Position numbers and translations under genes: made by a program. A stretch of DNA of 64,000 bases from Starkeya sp. ORNL1 (GTDB taxonomy: Bacteria; Pseudomonadota; Alphaproteobacteria; Rhizobiales; Xanthobacteraceae). Below the pieces are notes generated by a model. It searched no databases. It had not been told where the DNA came from and saw only the letters and a list, made by a program, of their open reading frames with translations. The stretch is from assembly GCF_012971745.1 (NCBI RefSeq), contig NZ_CP048834.1, forward strand, positions 62,001 through 126,000, written 5' to 3'. Below, one piece after another: positions 17,385 through 26,228 of the stretch (positions are counted from its first letter, which is position 1; the number at the start of each line of letters is the position of its first letter).

Positions 17385-17858
17385 ATGAGTCTCATCAAGA
17401 ACCCGAAAGACGTCATCACCGGGCTGCTGCTGGTCGCGACCGCGGCCATGTTCGCGCTGCTCACGGCCGATCTGCCGATGGGCTCGGCGATCCGCATGGG
17501 GCCGGGCTATTTCCCGCTGGTGCTGGCCGGCATTCTCGGCGGGCTCGGTCTGATCGTCCTCGTCACCGGGCTGCGTTTTCCCGATGAGGGCACGCCGGTG
17601 AAGCTCGCCGAGCTGCCGTGGCGGGCGTTGATCCTGGTGACGCTCGCGGTGGTCGTGTTCGGGTTCGGCATCCGTCCGCTGGGGCTCGGTCTGTCGATCG
17701 GGCTCGCGGTGTTCATCTCCGCTGCGGCGAGCCAGCGCTTCCATTTGCTCACCGCACTCGCCCTCACCGCGCTGATGGTGGCGTTCGCCTGGGGCGTGTT
17801 CATCAAGGGGCTCGGCCTGCCGCTGCCCATGCTCGGGCCTTGGCTCGGCGGCTATTGA
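17385..17858 (+). CDS. tctB: TctB-family small permease subunit
   Basis: 157 aa with four hydrophobic segments (about residues 9-25, 43-60, 80-110, 120-145), the typical size of TctB. MGSAIRMGPGYFPLVLAG is characteristic. The start ATG at 17385 follows GAGGGGGTGG; the upstream in-frame start lies inside the family C repeat and is rejected. It forms the membrane complex with TctA for proton- or sodium-coupled carboxylate uptake. It is 15 bases before tctA. Confidence 0.88.
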   Translation: MSLIKNPKDVITGLLLVATAAMFALLTADLPMGSAIRMGPGYFPLVLAGILGGLGLIVLVTGLRFPDEGTPVKLAELPWRALILVTLAVVVFGFGIRPLGLGLSIGLAVFISAAASQRFHLLTALALTALMVAFAWGVFIKGLGLPLPMLGPWLGGY

Positions 17859-17873
17859 GCAGGAGCGAAACCC

Positions 17874-19373
17874 TTGGACATCATCCATAATCTGGAGCTC
17901 GGCTTTTCGGTCGCGCTCACCTTCCAGAACCTCCTCTATTGCTTCATCGGCGTGCTGCTCGGCACCCTGATCGGGGTGCTGCCCGGCCTTGGCCCGGTCG
18001 CCACCATCGCCATGCTGCTGCCGATCACCTTCGGCCTGCCGCCGGTCTCGGCGCTGATCATGCTCGCCGGCATCTATTACGGCGCACAATATGGCGGCTC
18101 GACCACGGCGATCCTCATCAATCTGCCGGGAGAGAGCTCCTCGGTGGTCACCGCCATCGACGGCTACCAGATGGCGCGGCAGGGCAGGGCGGGGCCGGCC
18201 CTCGCCACCGCGGCGCTCGGCTCCTTCTTCGCCGGCTCGGTCGCAACCTTCCTGCTCGCGGTGTTCGCGCCGCCGCTCTCCAATCTCGCCCTGAAGTTCG
18301 GCGCACCGGAATATTTCGCGCTGATGGTGCTGGGCCTCGTCGCCTCGGTGACGCTGGCCTCCGGCTCGGTGGTGAAGGCGCTGGCCATGGTCGTGCTCGG
18401 CATCCTGCTCGGGCTCTCCGGGCAGGACGTCTATACCGGCGCGCCGCGCTTCACTTTCGACATCGTCGAACTGGCCGACGGCATCGAGTTCGTCGCGCTC
18501 GCCATGGGCGTGTTCGGCCTGGGCGAGATCGTGCGCAATCTCGAGGACGAGCATACGCGCACTGTGCTGGTGCAGAAGATCAAGAGCCTGATGCTGAGCA
18601 GGGACGATTTCCGGCGAATCATCTGGCCGGTGCTGCGTGGCACCACGCTCGGCTCCTTCCTCGGCATATTGCCGGGAGGCGGGGCGATGCTCTCGTCCTT
18701 CGCCGCCTATTCCATCGAAAAGAAGATGTCGAAGGAGCCGCAGCGATTCGGCAAGGGCGCCATCGAGGGCGTCGCCGGTCCGGAGAGCGCCAACAATGCC
18801 GGCGCGCAGACCTCCTTCATCCCCATGCTCACCCTCGGCATCCCCTCCAACCCGGTGATGGCGCTGATGATCGGCGCGCTCATCATCCAGGGCATCGTGC
18901 CGGGGCCGAATGTGGTGAAGGAACAGCCCGACCTGTTCTGGGGCATCATCGCCTCGATGTGGATCGGCAACCTGATGCTGGTGCTGCTGAACCTGCCGCT
19001 GATCGGCATATGGGTGCGCCTGCTCACCGTGCCGTACCACGTGCTGTTTCCGCTCATCGTCGGCTTCTGCTGCATCGGCGTCTACAGCGTGAACAACAAC
19101 ACCTTCGACGTCTATGCGATGGGGCTCTTCGGGGTGATCGGCTACGTGCTGGTGAAGCTCGATTGCGAGCCGGCGCCGCTGCTGCTCGGCTTTATCATCG
19201 GGCCGATGCTGGAGGAGTATCTGCGCCGCGCCATGCTGATCTCGCGCGGCGATCCGACGGTGTTCTTCACCCGCCCGCTGTCGGCCACGCTGCTCGCCAT
19301 CGCGGCCGTCGCTTTGGTGGTGGTTTTGCTGCCTTCGGTGCGAAAGACGCGGGAGGAGGCGTTCAAGGAATAG
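17874..19373 (+). CDS. tctA: TctA-family large permease subunit
   Basis: 499 aa, about 12 TM segments. Family signatures are GVLPGLGPVATIAMLLPITFG in the first repeat and GILPGGGAMLSSF in the second, plus YYGAQYGGSTTAILINLPGE and FIPMLTLGIPSN. It uses a TTG start at 17874 with a GGAGCG ribosome site 8 bases upstream. With TctB and TctC it forms a complete tripartite tricarboxylate transporter. No TctDE two-component pair is adjacent. Confidence 0.95.
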   Translation: MDIIHNLELGFSVALTFQNLLYCFIGVLLGTLIGVLPGLGPVATIAMLLPITFGLPPVSALIMLAGIYYGAQYGGSTTAILINLPGESSSVVTAIDGYQMARQGRAGPALATAALGSFFAGSVATFLLAVFAPPLSNLALKFGAPEYFALMVLGLVASVTLASGSVVKALAMVVLGILLGLSGQDVYTGAPRFTFDIVELADGIEFVALAMGVFGLGEIVRNLEDEHTRTVLVQKIKSLMLSRDDFRRIIWPVLRGTTLGSFLGILPGGGAMLSSFAAYSIEKKMSKEPQRFGKGAIEGVAGPESANNAGAQTSFIPMLTLGIPSNPVMALMIGALIIQGIVPGPNVVKEQPDLFWGIIASMWIGNLMLVLLNLPLIGIWVRLLTVPYHVLFPLIVGFCCIGVYSVNNNTFDVYAMGLFGVIGYVLVKLDCEPAPLLLGFIIGPMLEEYLRRAMLISRGDPTVFFTRPLSATLLAIAAVALVVVLLPSVRKTREEAFKE

Positions 19374-19459
19374 CAAACTGGGTGACCGGCCTATGGACAG
19401 GCCGGAACACCTCTGCTACACGACCGCGGCTCGCAGGGCTGAGGCCTTTCGCAGCGTTC

Positions 19460-19535
<76 letters not shown>

Positions 19536-19636
19536 TTCCGCCCCATCTACATGGGCCGGTTTTCCCGAACCTTCCTTGCAAGCGATCGCGATGCGGTTGA
19601 CCCTCATCCTGGGGGCGTGCGGTCGGGAGATTCCAG

Positions 19637-19834
19637 ATGCTGTGTGCCGAATGCCTGCGCTGCGGGCGCCGGTCGATTATTGGCCGTGGCAATACGCTCG
19701 CCGACGAGCGCGAACAGCCGACCCCGGCCCCGGCCGAGCGGCTGCGCTGCGACATGTGCGGCGGACGCCGGGTGCGACTGGTGCGCACTGAGAGTCCCAC
19801 GGCGATGATTGCTTTCATCGCCGGACGGACGTGA
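19637..19834 (+). CDS. small four-cysteine zinc-ribbon-like protein
   Basis: 65 aa. CAECLRCGRR near the N-terminus and CDMCGGRR about 35 residues later give paired CxxC knuckles, as in small zinc ribbons. A GGGAGA ribosome site precedes the ATG. No known family can be named with confidence. It directly follows tRNA-Lys. A metal-bound structural or nucleic-acid role is possible but unproven. Confidence 0.5.
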   Translation: MLCAECLRCGRRSIIGRGNTLADEREQPTPAPAERLRCDMCGGRRVRLVRTESPTAMIAFIAGRT

Positions 19835-19923
19835 GCGAGGGCTGGTCGCGAACGAAACCCGTGCTGGGGCGTTAGGGGCGCGAGGACAGTCCAGATCCCG
19901 AGTCTCGCGCGAGGAGCGACGTC

Positions 19924-20151
19924 ATGGCCATCGAACCGAAAACCAATGTCACCGATCTCGGCACCGGCAAGCCGGCGAGCCGCGCCGCCAAGACCGTCGA
20001 GAACACCATCAAGGAAGACCTTGCGGCGAGTGCCGAGGCCGAGCTCGACGAATTCGCCGATTCGACGTTGCCGGAGCGCAAATACTCGCTGAACGCACTC
20101 ATCGCGGCGGGTGTGGTCGGCTTCGTGCTGGGGCGCCTGTTCAGTCGCTGA
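19924..20151 (+). CDS. small C-tail-anchored protein
   Basis: 75 aa with a GAGGAG ribosome site. A charged helical N-terminal part (Lys/Glu/Ala-rich, about residues 1-53) is followed by one TM segment, ALIAAGVVGFVLGRLF, near the end. The layout resembles ElaB/YqjD/DUF883 proteins, which are tail-anchored and in E. coli bind stationary-phase ribosomes. The similarity is architectural only. It is 37 bases before the transglutaminase gene, so cotranscription is possible. Confidence 0.7.
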   Translation: MAIEPKTNVTDLGTGKPASRAAKTVENTIKEDLAASAEAELDEFADSTLPERKYSLNALIAAGVVGFVLGRLFSR

Positions 20152-20188
20152 GCGAGCTGAATGGCCACGGGGGAGAGAGTAGAGCGAT

Positions 20189-21085
20189 ATGCAGACCCTG
20201 ACCGTGCGCCACGCGACGCGCTACACCTACGCCAACCCCGTCATCTTCCACCCGCACCGGCTGATGCTGCGGCCGCGCGACAGCCATGATCTGCGGCTGG
20301 TGCGCGCCGAACTCGCATTGTCGCCGCATGGCGAGTTGCGCTGGATGCACGACGTGTTCGGCAATTCCGTCGCCACCGTTGAATTCCTCGAGCCCGGCAA
20401 TGAGCTGATCGTGGAGAGCGTTTTGACGCTTGAGCGCTACGGCATGGGCTCTCAGGTGTTCGACATCGAGGAAGCGGCGCAAATCTATCCGTTCGTCTAT
20501 TCGACCGATGACCGTACCGATCTCGGTCGCATGCTCGAATGCCACTATCCCGATCCGCAGGGCGAGCTTTCCGCCTGGGCGCAAGGCTTCGTGGCGGCGC
20601 GGCCGACCGACACCATGGCACTGCTGACCGACCTCAATAACGGCATCCGCAACGGCTTCGCCTACCAGGTGCGCTATGAGCAGGGCACGCAGCCTCCTCT
20701 GGAGACGCTGCGGCTCGGCTCAGGCTCGTGCCGGGACTTCGCGCTGCTGCTGATCGAGGCGGTGCGCGCGCTCGGCTTCGGCGCCCGTTTCGTCACCGGC
20801 TATCTTTATGACCCGGCGCTCGATGGCGAGAGGCCTGCCGTGGTCGGGGCTGGGGCGACGCATGCCTGGGCTGATATCTATCTGCCTGGCGCCGGCTGGA
20901 TCGAGTTCGACCCGACCAACGGCACCATCGCCGCCGACAATCTCATCCGTGTCGCGGTGACCCGCGACCCGTCGCAGGCGGTGCCTGTGGCCGGCGGCTT
21001 CACCGGCATGCTCGGCGACTATCTCGGCATGAGCGTCGATGTTTCGGTTCGCGCCCACGATCCCGAGCCGGCTCTGGCGGCTTAA
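20189..21085 (+). CDS. transglutaminase-like cysteine hydrolase
   Basis: 298 aa. A bacterial transglutaminase-like N-terminal domain (about residues 1-80, starting LTVRHATRYTYANPV) is followed by the papain-like core. The catalytic triad is visible: Cys in GSGSCRDFA, His in GATHAWADIYLPG and Asp in FDPTNGT. Such proteins are probably proteases or amidases rather than true transglutaminases; the substrate is unknown. A strong bidirectional terminator follows. Confidence 0.9.
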   Translation: MQTLTVRHATRYTYANPVIFHPHRLMLRPRDSHDLRLVRAELALSPHGELRWMHDVFGNSVATVEFLEPGNELIVESVLTLERYGMGSQVFDIEEAAQIYPFVYSTDDRTDLGRMLECHYPDPQGELSAWAQGFVAARPTDTMALLTDLNNGIRNGFAYQVRYEQGTQPPLETLRLGSGSCRDFALLLIEAVRALGFGARFVTGYLYDPALDGERPAVVGAGATHAWADIYLPGAGWIEFDPTNGTIAADNLIRVAVTRDPSQAVPVAGGFTGMLGDYLGMSVDVSVRAHDPEPALAA

Positions 21086-21089
21086 ATGA

Positions 21090-21115
21090 AAACGGCGCCC
21101 CGAAGGGCGCCGTTT
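21090..21115. terminator. bidirectional hairpin terminator
   Basis: AAACGGCGCCC, loop CGAA, GGGCGCCGTTT: a perfect 11-bp stem between the convergent transglutaminase and Old Yellow Enzyme genes. A/T-rich flanks serve either direction. Confidence 0.85.
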
Positions 21116-21119
21116 GGTA

Positions 21120-22220
21120 TCAGGCTCCGACGCCTTCGAGCGCCGGATAGTCGGTGTAGCCCTTGGCGCCGCCGCCATAGAGGCGGTCGCGGTCGAGTTC
21201 GTTAAGCGGGGCGCCCGCCTTGAGCCGAGTGACCAGGTCCGGGTTCGAGATGAACAGTTTGCCGAAGGCGACGAGGTCGGCCTTGTGCTCGTCGACTGCC
21301 TTCGCCGCGCTCGGCAGGTCATAGCCGTTATTGACCAGCCAGGTGCCGCGGAAGCGCTTGTGCAAGGCCTCGAAATCGAAGTCCGGTACGATGTCGCGCG
21401 CCCCGCCCGTGGCGCCCTCGATCATGTGGATATAGACCGGCTTCAAGGAGTCCAGCACCTCGACCGCATGCTCGAACAGCTTCTGCGGATTGCTGTCGGA
21501 GAGGTCGCCCGCCGGGGTGACCGGCGAGATCCGTATCCCGGTGCGGCTGGCACCGACCTCCTTGGTGACCGCCTCGACCACTTCCTTCATGAAGCGGGTG
21601 CGGTTCTCGATCGAGCCGCCATAGGCGTCGGTGCGCTTGTTGGCGCCGTCGCGAAGGAACTGGTCGATCAGGTAGCCATTGGCGCCATGAATCTCGACGC
21701 CGTCGAAGCCGGCCTTCATTGCCTGGTTCGCGGCATGGCGGAAATCATCGACGATGCCCGGGATCTCGGCGAGTTCGAGGGCGCGTGGCGCGTCGGTGGC
21801 GACGAAGCTGTTGTTCGCGAAGGTCTTGGCGTTGGCGAGCACCGCGGACGGGGCGAGGGGAGCCGCGCCGCCGGGCTGGAGCGAGCGCACCGAGATGCGA
21901 CCGACATGCCAGATCTGCACGAAGATCCGCCCACCCTTGGCGTGAACCGCATCGGTCACCCGGCGCCAGCCTTCGACCTGCTCGGACGTGTAGACGCCGG
22001 GCGTGTCCTGATAGCCCTGCGCGGTGTCGGAGATCTGCGTCGCCTCGGTGACGATGAGGCCGGCGCCAGCGCGCTGGCCGTAATATTCGGCCATCAGCGG
22101 CGTCGGCACCAGGCCGGCACCGGCGCGGTTGCGGGTGAGCGGCGCCATCACGATGCGGTTCTGCAGGGTGATGTCGCCAAGTCGGTAGGGCTCGAAGAGC
22201 GAGGAGTGGGCTGCTGTCAT
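21120..22220 (-). CDS. Old Yellow Enzyme family alkene reductase
   Basis: 366 aa from ATG 22220 (the frame is open further upstream, but homologues begin near SLFEPYRLGDITLQNRIVMAPLTR). An FMN-dependent TIM barrel. HGANGYLIDQFL holds the conserved His, Asn and Tyr of the substrate pocket, and DAYGGSIENR is the family motif. These enzymes reduce activated alkenes, N-ethylmaleimide or nitro-compounds with NAD(P)H. It is divergent from a marR-emrA-emrB operon, with a 16-bp palindrome between. It is plausibly co-regulated as a detoxification enzyme. Confidence 0.93.
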   Translation of the reverse strand: MTAAHSSLFEPYRLGDITLQNRIVMAPLTRNRAGAGLVPTPLMAEYYGQRAGAGLIVTEATQISDTAQGYQDTPGVYTSEQVEGWRRVTDAVHAKGGRIFVQIWHVGRISVRSLQPGGAAPLAPSAVLANAKTFANNSFVATDAPRALELAEIPGIVDDFRHAANQAMKAGFDGVEIHGANGYLIDQFLRDGANKRTDAYGGSIENRTRFMKEVVEAVTKEVGASRTGIRISPVTPAGDLSDSNPQKLFEHAVEVLDSLKPVYIHMIEGATGGARDIVPDFDFEALHKRFRGTWLVNNGYDLPSAAKAVDEHKADLVAFGKLFISNPDLVTRLKAGAPLNELDRDRLYGGGAKGYTDYPALEGVGA

Positions 22221-22351
22221 GCTGCGATCCTTCGCGGCGGGTTGCTGTGTCGCGGGAGGAGATAGGTGCCGCATACCACTGGCGCCATAGCTACGCATTC
22301 GCGCATAGGCTGCCATGCAGAAATGCAATCACCAATCATATAGACCCATAT

Positions 22352-22367
22352 CATAACGTACGTTATG
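22352..22367. promoter_or_regulatory. probable MarR operator palindrome
   Basis: CATAACGTACGTTATG is a perfect 16-bp palindrome in the 169-base gap between the OYE gene and marR. It ends 22 bases before the marR ATG, in an AT-rich stretch where the marR promoter must lie. Position and symmetry point to MarR autoregulation with control of the downstream pump. Control of the divergent reductase is possible. Confidence 0.75.
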
Positions 22368-22389
22368 TTATCCTGCGTGAGGATAAGCT

Positions 22390-22860
22390 ATGCCTAGAGC
22401 CGTTCCCGACGACATTCTGACCGTGATCCATGAGCTGGCGCATCTCATGCGCATCCGTTTCGACCAGCGTGCCCGCCTGCATGACATGACCCGCGCGCAA
22501 TGGGTGATCCTCTACAAGCTGGAGCGCAGCCCAGGTCTCACCCAGAACGAACTGGCGGCCATTGTCGAAGTCGAACCCATCACCGTTGCCCGGCTGATCG
22601 ATCGGCTGGAGGCCAAGGGCCTCGTCGAACGCCGGCACGATCCGCAGGACCGGCGGGTCTGGCGGCTGCATTTGCGGCCCGAAGCCGAGCCGATGATCGA
22701 AGAGATCGAAGTCGCGCGGCGCGAGATGCTCGAACTGCTGCTGGGCGAGACGGTCAGCCCGGAAAAGGCGGCTGCGGCGGAAGCCGCGTTGCGCCAGATG
22801 AAATCCAACCTGACTGCCGATGGACGCTTGTGCCCGCAGCCGGCTGCCAAAGCTTCCTGA
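22390..22860 (+). CDS. MarR-family regulator of pump 2
   Basis: 156 aa winged-helix MarR protein. LTQNELAAIVEVEPITVARLIDRLEAKGLVERR is the recognition region and DPQDRRVWRLHL the wing. The first gene of marR-emrA-emrB; its stop is 10 bases from the emrA start. It likely represses its own operon through the adjacent palindrome and is released by phenolic or other drug-like ligands, as known for the family. Confidence 0.92.
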   Translation: MPRAVPDDILTVIHELAHLMRIRFDQRARLHDMTRAQWVILYKLERSPGLTQNELAAIVEVEPITVARLIDRLEAKGLVERRHDPQDRRVWRLHLRPEAEPMIEEIEVARREMLELLLGETVSPEKAAAAEAALRQMKSNLTADGRLCPQPAAKAS

Positions 22861-22870
22861 GGGGGCCTCA

Positions 22871-24046
22871 ATGCTCGACCGTACCAAAGAGCCGCGCGAC
22901 CCGGAGATTGTCGAGGATGTGCCGGCCATTGCGGCCCCCCCGGCTGCGCCCGTTGCCGCCCCGGGCAATGTCGCGCGGGCGGTCCAGGCGAAGCCGGCCC
23001 GCAAGCGGCGGCTGCGCCTGGTGCTGATGCTGGGCGGCATCGCCGCGGTGGCCATCGGCTCCGGCTATTTCTGGCTTACCGGCGGGCGCTACGTCTCAAC
23101 CGACGACGCCTATGTGCGTGCCGCCAAGCTGATGGTCTCGACCGACGTCTCCGGCATCGTCTCCGACGTCGACGTCAAGGAAGGCCAGACCGTCAAGGCC
23201 GGCGAGATTCTTTTCCGCATCGATCCCCTGCAGTACCGGATCGCGCTGCAGAACGCGAAGGCAAGCCTCGCCGAGACCGCTCTGAACCTTGAGGCCGCGA
23301 AGGTCGACTACCAGCGCATGCTGAGCGACATCGCCTCGCAGGAAGCCGTCGTGCACAACGACCAGGCAACCTTCGACCGCTACAGCGCGCTGGTGAAAGA
23401 CAGTGCCGCGCTCTCCAGGGCACAGTACGATCAGGGGCGCTACACGCTCGATGCCGACCAGCGCAAGCTGGACTCGCTCAAGCAGCAGGCGCAGGTCGCG
23501 CTCGCCAAGCTCGGCGGCAAGCCGGATCTCGTCGTCGAGACCCACCCGCAATATCTCCAGGGCAAGGCCGCAGTCGACGAAGCGCAGCGCCAGTACGACC
23601 ACGCGGTGGTGCGCGCGCCGTTCGGCGGCGTGGTCACCGAGGTCGACAGCCTGCAGCCCGGCCTCTATCTCGTCGCCGCCACCGCGGCGCTGACCAATCA
23701 GGGTGCCGTCGGCCTCGTCTCCAACGACAAGGTCTGGATCGATGCCAACCTCAAGGAGACCGACCTCACTTATGTGAAGCCGGGCGACGAGGCGGACGTC
23801 ACCGTCGATGCCTATCCCGGCCGCACCTGGAAGGGCAGGGTGGAGAGCATCGCTCCCGCCAGCGGCTCCGAGTTTTCGATCCTTCCCGCCCAGAATGCCA
23901 GCGGCAACTGGGTGAAGGTGGTGCAGCGCGTGCCGGTGCGCGTCGTCGTCGAGGCCAAGCCCGACGATCCGCCGCTGCGTTCCGGCATGAGCGTGGTGGT
24001 CGATATCGATACCGGCCATTCCCGCAAGCTGCGCGACGTATTTTAG
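22871..24046 (+). CDS. emrA: EmrA/HlyD-type membrane fusion protein (pump 2)
   Basis: 391 aa from ATG 22871 with a GAGGGGG ribosome site. A Pro/Ala-rich cytoplasmic leader precedes one TM helix (around residues 59-77). Next come YVSTDDAYVRA, the half-lipoyl VSGIVSDVDVKEGQTVKAGE, a helical hairpin, then VVRAPFGGVVTEVDSLQPG. It is paralogous to pump 1 EmrA but clearly diverged, with a different regulator class. It links EmrB to an outer-membrane channel encoded elsewhere. Confidence 0.92.
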   Translation: MLDRTKEPRDPEIVEDVPAIAAPPAAPVAAPGNVARAVQAKPARKRRLRLVLMLGGIAAVAIGSGYFWLTGGRYVSTDDAYVRAAKLMVSTDVSGIVSDVDVKEGQTVKAGEILFRIDPLQYRIALQNAKASLAETALNLEAAKVDYQRMLSDIASQEAVVHNDQATFDRYSALVKDSAALSRAQYDQGRYTLDADQRKLDSLKQQAQVALAKLGGKPDLVVETHPQYLQGKAAVDEAQRQYDHAVVRAPFGGVVTEVDSLQPGLYLVAATAALTNQGAVGLVSNDKVWIDANLKETDLTYVKPGDEADVTVDAYPGRTWKGRVESIAPASGSEFSILPAQNASGNWVKVVQRVPVRVVVEAKPDDPPLRSGMSVVVDIDTGHSRKLRDVF

Positions 24047-24160
24047 CTTCCCAACCGTCCGTCTTCGCCCCCCTGACAGGACGGTTTGGGGCAGGCGGGC
24101 GGGAGGCGCCGGCAATGACCCCGGCCGCTTTCCGCCCGCCGACTTCTCGAGGCAACGACC

Positions 24161-25720
24161 ATGAGTTCCGCGTCGCTCACCATGGATCCACCGGCCGCAG
24201 CCGCCGGTTCGACCCGCACCATCATCACCATCTGCGCGATGATCGCGACGCTGATGCAGGCGCTGGACGCCACCATCGCCAATGTCGCGCTGCCTTACAT
24301 GCAGGGCTCGCTGTCGACGACCGCGGACCAGATCACCTGGGTGCTCACCTCCTATATCGTCGCCGCCGCCATCATGACGGCGCCGGTCGGCTGGCTGTCG
24401 GCGCGGTTCGGGCGCAAGAACATCTTCATCGTCAGCCTGGTCGGCTTCACCGTCGCCTCGATGCTGTGCGGCATCGCGCAGTCGCTGGCGGAGATGGTGA
24501 TCTTCCGCCTGGCGCAGGGCGTGTTCGGCGCCGCGCTGGTGCCGCTGTCACAGGCCACCATGCTCGACCTCTATCCCGCCGAACAGCGCGGCCAGGCGAT
24601 GGCGATCTGGGGCATGGGCGTGATGCTCGGGCCGATCCTGGGTCCGACGCTCGGCGGCTGGCTGACCGACGTCTACAATTGGCGCTTCGTGTTCTATGTG
24701 AACCTGCCGTTCGGCATCCTCGCCATTGCCGGCCTCGCCATCTTCCTGAAGGACGAGAACCGCAACGCCGAATTGCGCTTCGACTGGATCGGCTTCGGTG
24801 TGCTCGCTCTCGGCATCGGCGCCTTCCAGATGATGCTCGACCGCGGCGAGCAGAAAGACTGGTTCGGCTCAACCGAGATCATCGCCGAGACCGTGCTGGC
24901 CGGGCTCGGGCTCTATCTGTTCGCCGTGCACATGATGACGGCGGAAAAGCCCTTCCTCAGCCCGCGTCTGTTCAAGGATCGCAATTTCGTCGCCGGCCTC
25001 GTCGTCATGTTCGCCATCGGCATGGTGCTGCTGGCGACCTCGGCGCTGCTCGCGCCGTATCTCCAGAACCTCGGCGGCTATCCGGTGCGCACCGCAGGCT
25101 TGCTGATGGCGCCGCGCGGCTTCGGCACCTTGCTGGCGATGATGGTAGCCGGGCGCATCGTCTCGAAGGCCGAGCCGCGCCTCATCATGCTGTTCGGCCT
25201 CGGCATGATCGGCTGGAGCCTGTGGGACATGACGGGGTGGACGCCGGACGTCTCGCGCTTCCAGCTGATCATGAACAGCATGGTGCAAGGTGCTGGACTT
25301 GGATTCGTCTTCACACCGCTGACCGTCATCGCCTTCGCGACGCTGACGAGCGACTTGCGCACCGACGGCACTGCGCTGTTCAGCCTGGTGCGCAATGTCG
25401 GCTCGGCGATCGGCGTCTCGGTGACCTCGTTCCTGCTGGCGCAGAACACCCAGATCATGCATGCCGCGCTCGCCGAGCACGTCAACCCGTTCAATCGCAT
25501 GCTGCAGTTCGGCGGCGCCTACCAGTACTGGAACATCGCCAACCCGCTGACGCTCGGCGCGTTGAACACGGAGATCACCCGGCAGTCGACCATCATCGCC
25601 TATGTCGACGACTTCAAGCTGATGATGCTGGTGACGCTGCCGACCGCGCTGCTGCTGCTGTTGATGAGCACACCCAAGGCCAAGCCGGGCGCGGAGAGCC
25701 ACGTCGAGGTACTCGACTGA
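24161..25720 (+). CDS. emrB: EmrB-type DHA2 MFS multidrug transporter (pump 2)
   Basis: 519 aa, about 14 TM segments. LMQALDATIANVALPYMQG and QITWVLTSYIVAAAI mark the start of DHA2 transporters, and GPILGPTLGGWLTDVYNWRF is motif C. It probably exports hydrophobic toxic compounds. Third gene of the MarR operon, 114 bases after emrA. Confidence 0.93.
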   Translation: MSSASLTMDPPAAAAGSTRTIITICAMIATLMQALDATIANVALPYMQGSLSTTADQITWVLTSYIVAAAIMTAPVGWLSARFGRKNIFIVSLVGFTVASMLCGIAQSLAEMVIFRLAQGVFGAALVPLSQATMLDLYPAEQRGQAMAIWGMGVMLGPILGPTLGGWLTDVYNWRFVFYVNLPFGILAIAGLAIFLKDENRNAELRFDWIGFGVLALGIGAFQMMLDRGEQKDWFGSTEIIAETVLAGLGLYLFAVHMMTAEKPFLSPRLFKDRNFVAGLVVMFAIGMVLLATSALLAPYLQNLGGYPVRTAGLLMAPRGFGTLLAMMVAGRIVSKAEPRLIMLFGLGMIGWSLWDMTGWTPDVSRFQLIMNSMVQGAGLGFVFTPLTVIAFATLTSDLRTDGTALFSLVRNVGSAIGVSVTSFLLAQNTQIMHAALAEHVNPFNRMLQFGGAYQYWNIANPLTLGALNTEITRQSTIIAYVDDFKLMMLVTLPTALLLLLMSTPKAKPGAESHVEVLD

Positions 25721-25875
25721 CGCATCGGCTGCCGTAGCGATCGCAAGTCGGCGCCGCCACCTCCTTATGCGCTCTTTATGGAGCGGGGCCGCGTTCCCAA
25801 TCGAAAGCAGATGCCGCGGCTCCTAGCTTCCAGGGTGCGACGCACACATCGCGTCGTGAACCTTCGAAGAGAGCC

Positions 25876-26193
25876 ATGAGCACTCACGATAATCGCACTC
25901 ACGAGCCGAGTATTTCCGAGAAGCACGCCCCCGAAGACCGCTCGGCGCGCAACAAGGTCCGCCGCCGCACGCTGCGCCGGGCCGCCGCCGACGGCATCGC
26001 CTCGGTCGCCAATCGCCTGCGCTTCCTGGTGGGCCGCGATGAGGCCGGCCGCTGGCTGGCGCTCGAGGACCACGGCCTCGCCGGCGGCATCTTCGCCAGC
26101 AAGGAAGCCGCTCTGCACTATGCGAGCGCAGAGACCGGCCGCCGTCCCGGCGGCGTGCGGCTCGCCCGCCGCGCCATTTCCTTCCGCATCTGA
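25876..26193 (+). CDS. hypothetical basic protein
   Basis: 105 aa, rich in Arg and Ala, no signal peptide or TM segment. The central part (NRLRFLVGRDEAGRWLALEDHGLAGGIFASKEAALHYA, read in pieces) looks like a small alpha/beta module. A GAAGAGAG ribosome site precedes the ATG. I recognise no family. It is 35 bases before the DapA-like gene, so an operon is possible. Confidence 0.6.
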   Translation: MSTHDNRTHEPSISEKHAPEDRSARNKVRRRTLRRAAADGIASVANRLRFLVGRDEAGRWLALEDHGLAGGIFASKEAALHYASAETGRRPGGVRLARRAISFRI

Positions 26194-26228
26194 CGCGGCC
26201 GCAAGGCCGCGACCTGAGGGAGGACATC

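Noticed and set aside
17322..19376. 684-codon reverse frame opposite tctA/tctB
   Set aside because: Low-complexity Glu/Arg/His/Gln shadow of two well-identified transporter genes.
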